Assembly (NCBI RefSeq): GCF_002933465.1
Contig: NZ_PSZE01000006.1
Location: 124,001 to 188,000, forward strand
Length of the DNA stretch: 64,000 bases
Direction of reading: 5' to 3'
Source of the DNA: Nocardia nova
GTDB taxonomy: Bacteria > Actinomycetota > Actinomycetes > Mycobacteriales > Mycobacteriaceae
This document shows, in pieces, positions 52,801 to 59,137 of the stretch. Every line of letters starts with the position of its first letter. Position 1 is the first letter of the stretch. The position numbers and the translations under genes are program-made. Under the pieces are notes generated by a model that saw nothing but the letters and a program-made list of their open reading frames with translations, ran no database searches and was not told the origin of the DNA.

Positions 52801-55800
52801 CGCTTCCACCGACTCGGCGTAATCGCCGAGCCGGGCGGCTCGGTCGCGCAGATGCGACATTTCGTGACTCACCGCGTCGTAGGCCGGATCGCCGGTGGGA
52901 GCCAGCAAGCGGCCTGTCCGCACGGCCCTGTCCATGGCCGTACGGAACTTCTCCGGGGCGCCGAAGAGATTTTCGTTGAGCACCATGACGACCGGTGGGG
53001 TTTCGGCGACGCCGCCCGCGTCCCAGATGACCGCGCCCGCGGTACCGGCCATGGGTGCCACCAGGACCAGATCGAGACGGATCGACGGATCTTCGTCGAA
53101 CGCGTCCACGATGGCGTTCCGGACCGACAGCGCCGTGGCCACCGAAATACTCGCCTTGTCCAGCCCGAGGACCTCGACGTCGTAGGTCTCGAACAGTTCG
53201 GCGGCGATGGCCTGCTTGGTGAATCGTTCGGACTCCGGAGCCGATACCGGATCCGCGACGCCGGCAGCGCGGTCGGCAACCGGCTCGCGGATCGTGCGGG
53301 GCGCGAAAACCTGTGGCGCCGCACCGGCGACCGCACGCTGCAGTACTGCCTGCACCACGGTCGGAATCAGGCCGTCCGCGCCCAGTTTGCGGCCCGCGCG
53401 GGCGAGAGCGGTGTCGACATCGGCCCTGGTAACCGCGAGCTGCTCGGCAATCGCCGCAGGCGACAATCCCACGGTCGCCAGCTCCAGGACGTGGACCTCA
53501 CGGGTGGTCAGGGTGCCGTAGGCTACCACTTTCGACAGCGGACGGCTGAGGTCGGGAGTACCGATCGCGAGTTGTCCGCGGCTCAACGCGGCCGCCATGG
53601 TCGCGACGTCGCCCCGGGTGCCGAGCTTCATGCCGGCGCGGGCGATATGTCCGCGCAGTGCCTTCGGCGCCATACCCATGGTGGCGCAGATGATTTCCAG
53701 CGCGACGTCCTCGGCGATCAAGCCGAGTATTCGCGCTTCGGTCTCCGTCAGTTCGGGCAGCGGGGCGTTCTCGCCCAGCGCGCGCACCTGATCGCTCAGT
53801 AGGGCGATCGCTTCGGTATGACCGGGGGTGAGGTCGTCTCCCTGTTGCATCCGGTGCGCCGCGTCCGCGACGAGGTGCCGCTGCTCCGGCGTCAGACGAT
53901 TTATGCCCTCCTGCAACGTATTTCGGGCCGCGTCGGTCAGCTCGCCGGCATCGGTCGCCGGCGTTGCGGTGTGGGCGTGCATCGTCGCGTCGATCGCCTG
54001 CGCCACCGGGGTGAAGGGGGTGGCCTGTTCCCCGGCGGTCCGCACCGCCTCGGCGAGTTGCCGAAAAGTGTTGTGGTCACCGAGATTACGGACTGTCGTG
54101 ACCGGCTGCGACGGCTGTCGATCGGCCTGCGGCGCGGCCGCACCGGTGTTCTCCGCAGTCGTGGTCGCGACCCGGCCGGAATCGTGCTGGGTGTCGTTCG
54201 TCCGGGTAGTGCCTGCGGCTGCCGCGCCGGCGGCGGATGGGATGCCCGATGCGTCTGCCGCCGCATGGTGTCGGCTGCCGGGCGTCTCGTGGGTGGCGGT
54301 TTCGGGAGAGGTGCCACTCGGCGCCGCGGACGGCTTCGAATCCTCCAGCTTCGCAGGGTATTTCGTTTCCCGAGTGTGCGCCGACGCCGGGTGTGGTTGT
54401 TCGGTCGGCGTCGGCGTGTCCGGCGAACCGACACCATTCGTCGCGCTGGGCGTCGACGAGGTCGCGCCCGCGGAACCGGCGGCCGCAGCCGTAGCTGCCG
54501 CGCCGGAGAGCCCGGCTGTTGCCGCACCTGAGGTGCCGACGGAGCTGCCCGCCGCAGGCGTCCGGCCGGCAGTTCCCACCGCGGCTGGTGTACGGGAGGC
54601 ATCCGGGGTCGCCGCGGTGCGCGGCGGTTGTTCGGGTGGTTCATGCTCGGACCGCGCCGGAGCGGGCGTCGCAGCCGGTTCGGGTCGCGCTGTCGGTGGG
54701 GCGTTGGGCAGGTGCGCCGAGGTGGGGTCGGCAGTGGGGTGGCCGATACCGGAGGGCTGCAGTTTCGACACCAGACCCTTGGCATCGGCAGTCGCCAGTT
54801 CCAGCAGCTTGCGGCTGTGCTCGAGGCTGTTCGCTGCCGCTGCGAGTTTTGCCTGGGTCTGCGAGTTCGGTGCGGCGTTGTATTCGGCGACGGCCGCTTC
54901 GTGCTCGGCGACCGCGGATTTGTGCTGGGCCTCGGCCGCCAGGTATTTGATGACCGTGATCTGAGCCTCGGCGGTCCTGGTGTACTGCGGAGCACTCAGA
55001 TCGATGTAGTACTGCACACTGCCCTCGCCGCCGCTGCGAGCGGCGCGGTTCTCACCCTGAACGTCGATATCGTGGTGGATCGCCGACCGGCTGGACTGGA
55101 TGACGTGCAACCCGCCGCGATCGTTGATCGTGAGACCGTGCTCATTGGGCACGGTGCTGATCGGAATATCGACGCCGCGGGCGCCTTGCCGGTTGATGAC
55201 GAGGACGGCGCCTTCCTCGCCTGCTTTCTTGAAGATCGCCAGCAGATTGGCTTCGGCATCGGTCCCCTGCTCGAGGAACCACTTCGCGTCGATGGCAACG
55301 TGGTCGATACCGCGCTCGGTCAGTTTCTTCGACATCGCGGCGACTTCACTGTTGCGATCACAGATCACCTCGACCGGCCGGCCCGTGGCGTGCACCTCGG
55401 CGACGCCGTCGGCCATCGCCTCGTGCTTCTCCTCCAGGCTGCTCACGATGATGTCGTTCTCGGGGTCGGCACCCTTCAACAGCAACTCTTTGAAGCGCGG
55501 GACCTCGACGATCTGGTCGACCCCGGCCTGCTTCAGTTCGGCATAGGCATTGTCGGTGGTACCCGACAGACCGGTGAACTCGTGGCACTTCTCGGAGGAG
55601 AACAACTCCTGCACGGTCACGGATTTGGAACTGGCCGGATCATCGCGGATCTGGATGCCGTGTTTGGCCTCGACGGCTTGCGCCAGCCCGCCGTTCCAGC
55701 GGCTCTCGGTCGAGGTCTCGGGGTCGTACATCACCTTGTGCGTGGTCTGATCGATGATGAAAACCTTGTGGGACTTCGGGTTCAACACGCGTTGCCCGTC

Positions 55801-58800
55801 GGCGACCCGAGGGTTTCCGTGCTCGTCCGTGAGGTATTTCGGTCCGAGTTGCGGGTCGTGCCACAGGACGTAGTCGTCGTTCTCGTGGTATCGCCACTCG
55901 GCGGTGGCGGCCATGGCGATCCGGTGCGCTTCGGACTCGCTCGGAGTACGGCCGAGAATTTTCTCGATCTTCCCGGTGAGCTCCCGGCCGAGGATGCGTT
56001 CGACCTTTCCGCGGTCGTTGCCGGTCAAGGTGGTGTGGTCTTCTTGCGTCCCGGCAGCCCGAGCGAAATCGGCTTCGCTGAGCAGTCCTGCGTTCACCGC
56101 CTTCCGGAGGAATCCGTGCGCATCCCGCACCTGCGCGGCCACTTCCGGACTGGCCGAGTTGCCGGCGCCCTCGGAGAGGATGAATACCGAACCCTTGATG
56201 GCCTCGTCGACCTCGTCGACCATTTTGATCCGGCCGGGCGCGATATTTCCGCGCAGTTCGCCGAAGCCGTCGGAATTCAGTGTGCCGAAGCACATCGTGG
56301 CCTTGTCCTCGGCCGCCGGTGGGCACGGATTGTCGGGGTCCATGAGCCGGATATCGAATCCGTACTTGCCGAACAACTTCTGCCCGATGTTGTAGGCCTC
56401 GAGCGCGAGGGTATCGAGAGTGGTGAGTACCCGCACCGGCTTGCCCTGAGCGGCCCGCAACGCGGCCGCGCCCTGGAAGACCAGCGTCTTTCCCTCGCCG
56501 GCCTGCATCCGGCCCACGTGACCGTCGCGCAGGACCAACATCCCCATCACCTGGGTCCACCGCAGGACCTTGCCTTCGCCGCGGTTGATGATCTCGATCA
56601 CCGCCAGCGCCGCCTCGCGTTCGTCCCCGCCGAAAAGCATCGCCTGGAGTTCGCGGTCGGAAACGTTGTTCCAGTCCCGGGAGCCGTACTCCGCGAGAAT
56701 GTCGTCCGCTTCGGCCCGATACGCCTCCGCCAGAGCCTTGGTGGAGCCGTCGCCTGCATCGGGATGCTCTCGTCCGGTCTCCGGGTTGCCGTCCTCGTCC
56801 GTGCGGGCGTGCTGCGGGTCCGGCTCACCTCGGTTCTCCGTGGGATCGACATCGTCGGCCCGTTGCCGGGCGCCCTCGTCGTCCGAACGCCCCTGTACCG
56901 TCCCGGGTTCTTTACCGGTCGATTCGGTATCGGGTCGGCCGCGCGCGGCGCTCCCCTCGGGGTGGTCCTTGCTCTGCTGCACAGGTGCGTCGTCCACCGC
57001 GCGGCCGTGTTCGGACTCCCGAGCTGCCGTACCTCGATCGCTCTGTTTCACGGTCGACTCGACCGCCGGAGGTCGTTCTCCCGCAGCGGATTTCGGTGCC
57101 GATACCCGGGGCGGGCCGCCTGCGGTGGCGGTCTCGGTAGGCGCGGGAGGGCGAACCTCACCGGGCGTAGGTTTCCCGGCGGCCTGCCGCGCGGCGGCGG
57201 GCCGCTCACCGCTGCTTCCCTCCGGCTCACCGGATCGTGACGAGACGGTGTCCGGTACCGCCGTAGCCGGGGCACTCTCCTGCGACTTCGGGGTCTGACC
57301 GGCCTCGGGTTGATCGGCGTCGGACTGCTCGGCCCTGATTTGCTCGGCGTCGAACACCGGCGTCTTCTCGCCCGCGGGCCGCCCGGCATCGGCGTCCGCT
57401 GGAACCGGTTGCTTCGATTCCGCTTTCGCCGTCGTGTGCCCGTCGCCTGATTCGCCCTCCGCCGGATCTCTCATCTCGCTCGGCCGGGCCTCGGCCTCGG
57501 CCGAACGGATCGCTCCTGCGGCTGTACCCGCTTCAGCCTCGGGTGGCGTCCCCGGACCATCGTGGGCGCTGTTCGATTCGCCGTGACTACGCGCTTGCCC
57601 GGCACCGGCCGTGGCCTCCGCGAGAGATGTTGCCGCCGTGCGGTTTCCGACACCGCCGTGTGCCTGGTCGACCGCTGCGGGCGGGCGGGTGCCGCCCACC
57701 TCGGCGTCGGCCGGATGCGCGGCCGCGGGCGCGTTCTCGTTGTCCGCCGGTTTCCGGCCGCTGTCGGCGAGATGCTCGGCAAGCGCATCTCCGAGCGGGG
57801 TAGGTTGCGGCTCAGGTGTTTTCGGTGCGACCGGCTTCGCCTCGGCCGGTGGAGAGGCGGGAAAGTCGACGTTCTTGACCGGATTGACATTGTCGGGCAG
57901 AGAAATTCGCAGCCCGGGATTCCAGTCCGGTTTGTTGACGGTCACCCTCGGTGCGGTGGGCCGTGCCGGGTTGTCGTCGCCCCCGGCCAGCGCCACGAAC
58001 TCTTCGAGCGGCATGGGCCGGGGCCGGGCCGGTGCGCTCGCCGGCGCGGCATCGGCGGTCTGGCGGCGGGGTTCGGGCACCGCGTCGGTGAGCGGTGTGG
58101 CGGCCGGGGCGTTTTCCGCCGGTGTCACCGGCGGTGCCTCGGCGGCCGCCGCCGGCGCGGCAGTTCGGATGCCTGCGGCGCCGTGCGCGGCCGCGCCGAC
58201 GAATCCGCCGGTGAACGCGGGCAGCAGCCCCTCGACGAGCTTGTCGAAGGTGAGGTCCTCGCCGGACAGTCCCAGCGACACCGCGGCGCCCGCCAGGCCG
58301 CCGGCAACGCCGCCGGCGGCGCCGAGTGCGGCGGTGCCGGCGATCTGTACCGCCACCCGGGTGGCGGTGCGGCCGGCCCGTTCGGCCAGGGCGGTCGTCA
58401 TCGGTATGACCTTGCGACTGCCGAACCAGCGTCCGAATGCCATACCGACGCCGCCGCCGACACCTCCGGCCGCCGCGGCGATTCCCGCCGCTTTCCAGTC
58501 CACCTCGCGGCGGTGGTGGTCGGCGACCTGCTTCAGCTGAATCGCGGCATTGATACCGCCGCCCTGGGCGGCGCCGATGAGCGCCATTTTGCCGGCCAAC
58601 CGGATGAGCCCGCGTTCGGCCGCCAGCTTGGCGCTCTGCCCCGAAAGGTACTGCAGCATTTTCGCCCAGGCCCACCGCAGCGCGGTGTTGGTGCGCATTT
58701 CGGCAATAGCGGCTTCGGCTGCACCGCCTGCGGGGAACACGGCGAAGGTGATGGCCGCATGCGCCAGCGTCCAGGCCAGGATCACCGCGAACCCGATGAC

Positions 58801-59121
58801 GGTCCACTTCTGGATTTCGATGTTGTTGGCGCCGTCGTACAGCTGTTCGGCGAGGGTGTCGCAATGTCGGGCCTGGGCGTCGAAAGCCTTCGCCAGGCTG
58901 CGATACCCCTTTTCGACCTGGTCACCGGAACGCCCACGGATGATCCGGTGCCGCTGATCGGCCTTGTCGTCGTAGTACTTCGACCACTCCCGGCATTGCT
59001 CGGCCTGATCCGACCAGTAATCGCCGGCTCGGCGCATGGCGTCCTCGTCGCCGACGGGGAAGTGGCCTGCCACGCACTCGATGACGGGTGGGGGCAGCGA
59101 CGGAGGAAGACGAAGGACCAT
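37804..59121 (-). CDS. 7105-residue CpnT-like T7SS multidomain protein with SecA-like, HTH, phosphatase, peptidase and kinase-like modules
   Basis: One uninterrupted frame from ATG 59121. Residues 1-150 resemble the CpnT-type secretion domain (FPVGDEDAMRRAGDYW, helices, membrane segment near 112-135). Gly/Ala hydrophobic segments (145-330) and a disordered Pro/Glu region (335-790) follow. Modules by motif, approximate residues: SecA-like motor 800-1370 (QAGEGKT, MVDEVDEA, FTGLSGTT); LuxR-type HTH pair 1786-1930; zincin HEMSH near 2086; RsbW-like ATPase 2580-2720; PP2C 3125-3400; sigma-region-2-like 3465-3560; HTH array 3610-4150; papain-like 4430-4560; HTH 4675-4740; DUF218-like 4975-5100; papain-like 5215-5350; TraB/Tiki-like 5670-5930; unassigned 5930-6530; lipid-kinase-like 6700-6980 (WDRHESGSKN, IDNGNAY). 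It lies downstream of the WXG100-type gene. Export by T7SS is inferred and no ESX core genes are in the window. ORF certainty is high; module calls vary. Confidence 0.9.
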   Translation of the reverse strand: MVLRLPPSLPPPVIECVAGHFPVGDEDAMRRAGDYWSDQAEQCREWSKYYDDKADQRHRIIRGRSGDQVEKGYRSLAKAFDAQARHCDTLAEQLYDGANNIEIQKWTVIGFAVILAWTLAHAAITFAVFPAGGAAEAAIAEMRTNTALRWAWAKMLQYLSGQSAKLAAERGLIRLAGKMALIGAAQGGGINAAIQLKQVADHHRREVDWKAAGIAAAAGGVGGGVGMAFGRWFGSRKVIPMTTALAERAGRTATRVAVQIAGTAALGAAGGVAGGLAGAAVSLGLSGEDLTFDKLVEGLLPAFTGGFVGAAAHGAAGIRTAAPAAAAEAPPVTPAENAPAATPLTDAVPEPRRQTADAAPASAPARPRPMPLEEFVALAGGDDNPARPTAPRVTVNKPDWNPGLRISLPDNVNPVKNVDFPASPPAEAKPVAPKTPEPQPTPLGDALAEHLADSGRKPADNENAPAAAHPADAEVGGTRPPAAVDQAHGGVGNRTAATSLAEATAGAGQARSHGESNSAHDGPGTPPEAEAGTAAGAIRSAEAEARPSEMRDPAEGESGDGHTTAKAESKQPVPADADAGRPAGEKTPVFDAEQIRAEQSDADQPEAGQTPKSQESAPATAVPDTVSSRSGEPEGSSGERPAAARQAAGKPTPGEVRPPAPTETATAGGPPRVSAPKSAAGERPPAVESTVKQSDRGTAARESEHGRAVDDAPVQQSKDHPEGSAARGRPDTESTGKEPGTVQGRSDDEGARQRADDVDPTENRGEPDPQHARTDEDGNPETGREHPDAGDGSTKALAEAYRAEADDILAEYGSRDWNNVSDRELQAMLFGGDEREAALAVIEIINRGEGKVLRWTQVMGMLVLRDGHVGRMQAGEGKTLVFQGAAALRAAQGKPVRVLTTLDTLALEAYNIGQKLFGKYGFDIRLMDPDNPCPPAAEDKATMCFGTLNSDGFGELRGNIAPGRIKMVDEVDEAIKGSVFILSEGAGNSASPEVAAQVRDAHGFLRKAVNAGLLSEADFARAAGTQEDHTTLTGNDRGKVERILGRELTGKIEKILGRTPSESEAHRIAMAATAEWRYHENDDYVLWHDPQLGPKYLTDEHGNPRVADGQRVLNPKSHKVFIIDQTTHKVMYDPETSTESRWNGGLAQAVEAKHGIQIRDDPASSKSVTVQELFSSEKCHEFTGLSGTTDNAYAELKQAGVDQIVEVPRFKELLLKGADPENDIIVSSLEEKHEAMADGVAEVHATGRPVEVICDRNSEVAAMSKKLTERGIDHVAIDAKWFLEQGTDAEANLLAIFKKAGEEGAVLVINRQGARGVDIPISTVPNEHGLTINDRGGLHVIQSSRSAIHHDIDVQGENRAARSGGEGSVQYYIDLSAPQYTRTAEAQITVIKYLAAEAQHKSAVAEHEAAVAEYNAAPNSQTQAKLAAAANSLEHSRKLLELATADAKGLVSKLQPSGIGHPTADPTSAHLPNAPPTARPEPAATPAPARSEHEPPEQPPRTAATPDASRTPAAVGTAGRTPAAGSSVGTSGAATAGLSGAAATAAAAGSAGATSSTPSATNGVGSPDTPTPTEQPHPASAHTRETKYPAKLEDSKPSAAPSGTSPETATHETPGSRHHAAADASGIPSAAGAAAAGTTRTNDTQHDSGRVATTTAENTGAAAPQADRQPSQPVTTVRNLGDHNTFRQLAEAVRTAGEQATPFTPVAQAIDATMHAHTATPATDAGELTDAARNTLQEGINRLTPEQRHLVADAAHRMQQGDDLTPGHTEAIALLSDQVRALGENAPLPELTETEARILGLIAEDVALEIICATMGMAPKALRGHIARAGMKLGTRGDVATMAAALSRGQLAIGTPDLSRPLSKVVAYGTLTTREVHVLELATVGLSPAAIAEQLAVTRADVDTALARAGRKLGADGLIPTVVQAVLQRAVAGAAPQVFAPRTIREPVADRAAGVADPVSAPESERFTKQAIAAELFETYDVEVLGLDKASISVATALSVRNAIVDAFDEDPSIRLDLVLVAPMAGTAGAVIWDAGGVAETPPVVMVLNENLFGAPEKFRTAMDRAVRTGRLLAPTGDPAYDAVSHEMSHLRDRAARLGDYAESVEARAFGFLYAHFAGLRQAGSLPRETRFDDWLGLLDGYSREKKASRDVDRLFAAFDTWLSNFDSRESLDAWLRDAGLSRREPLWGNRSHQTDTGDGWIDPEPLYNAWLRQLDADTRQRIVAGEHYTEDHAYRTPRAAEPALGDLPVFHPAEALAEANNAFGRSAPKDFTHPVYALQALLRGVPVAEVWRNAERRNALAAARAQNPGLVPVASGFRPSIAVDGRAAELAVAWRDMSAADHAGVARRAPAYLNPAGPQGFVLHELARLENEHRAAAASRRLPNRGPAQPGAPDEAAPNPAAAKARAHRTNRSLLPSELWTRLDRSGRRTIDPAAIDLGGPEQPPHLRFDDITAGDATQADLVEQRISELLAGWSDPDYVREIAAAVGASVRWGQGTISVTAALDDGPAHIDLVDITGDHSYVRVEWRLGPTPGPVERAAQAPVERSSEELDIERLLEMYGDGDADTAGLDLDLVLEAPEQTTAPSAAPAPFGVGSTRAALRARLRAEHPELGDVIDRVVLAVSELVTNADKHLRRYAAEHGLDPEGRLAVDVTGTGPDGKVFVTVANDIAPGTAVKLPSWTDDEQALDREGGRGSQLIIAESTVAVRHITFAEGKNSIEHSVEYHLTPPGADFAVAHSRGTIREDEPLPSVRQSVQDPAPGERQDNPGGPRIDPVAIDFGDAAESAGLEHLEALRDTVVALRYGTGADPVLGRVAGLLDELVAVRRGAPAAQERRQWLERLAEQVPGWLARRDEMTTAAREYEDGRTEGTSAVLEARLAAAQMRLGAALAAVSAVWDRLREAPIDTPPQPTDHLLPGELERLRDVSEAIFAEMTLAGIAADRVHQERPTENMRRYDTLRDMSELLEQLLAFGEQPDPARMSRARRILLLDHFRAVSDLLAANELRNEAVERVATAAQRQRRVDQAREGYHIADNAVRYIAQELGEPRHHADRAAPAQPTASIVWPGAHGQPHVATTPAEAPPPEQDSAKAGNTEAARRETEQDSSSTIADSRPDGAGTNSRRYAEANVRQENLGSVAAVSDRGPGHEQNEDDFALLTVTVGGEQYTAVILSDGTSRPSGGDRASAAATRAARAYIAEALRQTDRKGLPAPLEVVRGAVAAAQNAVLDVASEYPGRSGPACTIVVALLGAGKVTVDWVGDSRAYWVPLDGSAPVQLTHDDSNVQKAMDTFGWARESARHSPVGKGLAFSLGRSLDGLESHARTAEEVSGPGVIVVATDGMWEAIGPDDARPIGAVVREALAQSGGDPGAVSRALVRTAIEQGSDDDVTVITAPVPVSGTTATTPARTDIDTDAPDRSASQSNSSNGSTSPWRRAGDPDSRIDPVAIDFGDDEEAAAPGGTPWQRSEPSSQDTLRRAQRDDAAAFEELRKQYGRAVFATVLADLGVPATTVKPEFRPLVHVAQGLNRLVFEIAERHRWRVEGAAPLEWLHGIASNLVTAWFEMNATQRRHAAEGLSAMQRGDTVTVVQRGALDRLVQAGRRGLEAEGKHPSGSDTTAPSGSGLTNRQFMVLQLIATGMTAREIGEELGISAGTVGIYTTELRHVFGARTRSELVYLALSAGVLADSVPLGDESPATPTSEPTSRELQLLIRIANGDTSNDIAQDLDIDPRTVDARVAEVGRKLGARNRPSIVFAAVRDGHLELAAPDTRGTAVPHLSDRETDVLTRVANGDTSKDIARARGLSSTAVDEYLVRISSKLRVHNRAAMVAVALRRGLLPGLSPRRLGASDLTAAEVDLLDRVASGQTNADIANDLETTYGRVDVALARVREKLGARNRPESVAIAIRTGILPGQAEDFAPLTISATELRARYGLGVFRFVLSLLGMAPGGRRSGRAARTVQDAMAITDEVFRVCAMSPEDEIGRQLADTAQKITDDQWFRPLRAQILALLRSDGIAESDARYRRVADMGIVALRQYLDSLGPSQRWTFLEAADQLRSGQAAAALSGAAQNSLTRVAQAAPEPAPPPTKTLQPDEQSPTTAHFDLSAREIAVLAQIAQGLTTGQIATALSLTHRQVASVTHAIAAKLGTSAWAEMLEVARNAEIDLTTGAQVSEPTQETASGFDTFRTAVARVLADTTVDPGFEAVLVDSTSEQFTAAVRALSPEERHALRVLPTDRPLTRRPEVRPAVAAARQLVSTLARAHRILDHRLAQALSEATREQLEAALDRLTPQQSGIIRGVFTRRLSVETMVSLGYRDTASAEAFVVSAVRRLGRHLLDLPVTEPAQEGKSRAAAGPISATGPGPVGETAFQRGRREAEEERHAAASGVTEADIQLLDAVMTRLRRRQPTGAHTMPGNRQQGLWTRRGARNPWRRTERPTSEKRLPAEIASCLPWVIQLLRQLGLTEGDDPAPGDDKARDLERGIAGGLHKLAKPETAGSNPMTAVIDELRTDPTLDSVVFVVGQGDRAHAYFVTKNVEPDTGRITMQVFDQLVDGDRLRVRPYVDWKPTYTDPERIYVAYIESTSEGTLRARTPRHASEVDSAFAQQSITGPAETPEQRTGSTRPTGPTDSSPSGAPAERENSVDDTDIYREYTRTAGGPRHEAIHALTEAIRRGEIPTHPSAISDLSALTAREQQILQLLTERLSRAEMAELLHVTRSFVNNTVQRIVRKLGARSDAEAVAMTLSALDRIPTSATATAAEADPMYIVNPAHIAEALRLLPGLERKFTRAGLSDSRSEFAAAGADYLRTLITVAAYELSLGQHATARTHLSDAFDAGVALLNRLPGVTEIKNILGPLHRLRRDLIENPSSAEELTDTSATRRVLDRAVAYLHTLGHLASTEHAKSAAGRNDRGDLVTPADPRARVADDPLDSFLSELRRQGVDTDTFRAAADLVYRYLRTDPEWGVTLGQLAAHRTELEQDGTIAVLVYGNPEDGSAVFLDQVVGALGRDNVVVVTSGWDRTHGMATIAGATDKPQRIGMTEAERFRVIAEQTRAARRFIEEPHARNTAGNVKNSMPLLEKALGRKEITAAVLLSWPGHLRRAVDTTKLNYPALETLLAIAPDIPLETYLRFGHRSAVDDPKPPYEVLKAFLLEMKGLLERRMSATVAPLSILEAYRYVALSLSEDAGVTAANLSEEIEKKALYADTDAQVDAEIQWATRNAPVRGTSTADARCAVAELTFIRKHFGNTPVEVPDTETIAILENVGFHPRELAQYAHGQYVDYTSAAANTKPTPLEVLAADIGNTEKPTALALLTVEYPGSRDDRIGGHILTLSADDTGRLQLHELRRNPDNTLALDADGNTIEVIHPGQRAHDRLAELSREGAKVFAITYRANGESVNPLGRKHNWTNADWDAAPGPRTRIGQDRRGDDVTPARPDTDPLPRGMRRPLEGASPKGTGPAAPDDAAGATDRPSPSEPVKGPLEGGVSPEYAVATPVWPEMHQPRLVEKVRIHRAAAEALAYHAANVDAAPANTSPWGGDSTLLDGVDIAELAQTIEGLAAESARLESDSARAAEIQQIRHAWTAAYELWNLAHDPRSLPAASRVEALISYADAARHWLIALLDRNNAANRLAREHRTPDPTIAESNGESNAGRFDDSGEPTTDPDVPATPHRAAWSGNSLLIGTEHYTNPEFPQSKALIAMLREWVERTNGQPRVILTEGRIAPYADTIEESLSTQRGEMAVLAFLAHEHGIDIETAEEDQSAAVRGVVDRISERIRTEPSLAELFSDGTIQESLFLYYVLRQMPQGLRAQEGFRPDIEEHLRSAIELNRHLLPRIDGLHAEFHRLMARDYSQRGFSRTFREDDLAWLLTETVDMLTGAPVVSKVQHIAAATHQRRELHAARKFSHHMASGKAVCMLYGNAHLEFILPEMPAFAGRPIQELGAPPAAATTDLTSDEDRVQLSGEIASPPTVRATNQPTAYVPEPSRLAAELLSLGPSFEYVADLMRVAAGEQHGSDWIDSPDYWDWQLNWLAERGPRLSVLAAFSAAALEAETALGLRNTKGRSLILVQERPRTPGEMIFLCKYGTLRADEPDQPSGPDTAARASAIGLVQRELSLDELPQYLYLALVAARPVLQVDRDLTEKCLTPGEFQYFNPIPRDGLYGMNYPGCRDLLRQARAYYRARYAGDSLLRQIACRPVYDRFLNHWIEPHQLRHATQLRDRFHGTSSSPKNRIAHWFTSVVAEALAAPPDAAPEILDRALRGHLRQRAGGSAPVDDALWQFVSTTHELLAGDYDLGHYLHRRNHPEAEGYVRIVREAVLPRHSPAAIARVPLIANVIDAFPIDTVGRIPAESMWTKGFDHRPDGFSDNPTPAPASLTADEPRPITSESAPPASETPWRRHRSAASAAPGNPLSTEDALDLPRKKNRRRAPDPNAYHHRPDDGMPWDPVEAQPDPAAQSPRSRTNTGTPAAERSTPAPSTGDQNLPDVSTPGPIELSPALGRALRAAEADAQDVVTYAVQPAEALGLDATKLQQREPEAIARAVQALRIRQRRGFESVLRRLVADDALTELLDHQDAISELDARVRSLPRHLEAAKTYLDEVRTALAIMAVPELFAAAGVSPFIDDDGQVVEAIGYTPGGRVIVASPLRDQHALLDLQVPGFRRQAPKNGVSIEYWHVRIDDRGHLVVETISGAHPDPERTAHYYRDRDHVWWRKDLADERTFAEKCAEALASGESAREHLKGNTGDSTMSAGVCLVYYRNGFRHIEKKVRDIDQRDAEKLASITLADAGSRPAAVLGADEIVPGGSELVLLIEYVPGFDASNIFGDLEDAWRDFFHTPTGQRLGRGDALVRPWDRHESGSKNWRLQFGFIVRPIDNGNAYQDALPPGGFTLHYAKAVNGKIEWWKHYIPRAELMAVRERTLMSKAAYDRRNRAEWYQDVIDNLVQIEAHAWYNTPADNAEAVSTLTTLRDILAERLNLPGARNLPHPYDQLTPSDWRKVIASRYEHLRRFREMGFSADRMARDLDTLDKLTKLLLHAQMRQVTPDALDDSWVVDPESDTVGQTLTEVYLDGLAVRLADVEAAAQSVRRDAESHMAWAEGFGPESRNHA
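48769..48801 (-). repeat. Linker motif repeat, copy 3 (RIDPVAIDFGD)
   Basis: Codes for RIDPVAIDFGD at the junction between the PP2C module and the sigma-like/HTH modules of the giant protein. Nearly identical to the copy at 50773-50805, at both DNA and protein level. Confidence 0.85.
50773..50805 (-). repeat. Linker motif repeat, copy 2 (RIDPVAIDFGD)
   Basis: Same 11-residue motif at the junction between the RsbW-like ATPase module and the following helical region. Flanked by Pro/Gly/Asp-rich sequence typical of a flexible linker. Confidence 0.85.
51799..51831 (-). repeat. Linker motif repeat, copy 1, diverged (TIDPAAIDLGG)
   Basis: Diverged first copy of the linker motif, located after the zincin-containing region and before the RsbW-like ATPase module. 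Confidence 0.75.
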
Positions 59122-59137
59122 CGAAGGGCCGGTCCTG

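Noticed and set aside
55011..56725. A housekeeping SecA gene
   Set aside because: The SecA-like motifs are embedded in one frame with the giant protein, without own start or stop, and deviate from true SecA at several motifs.
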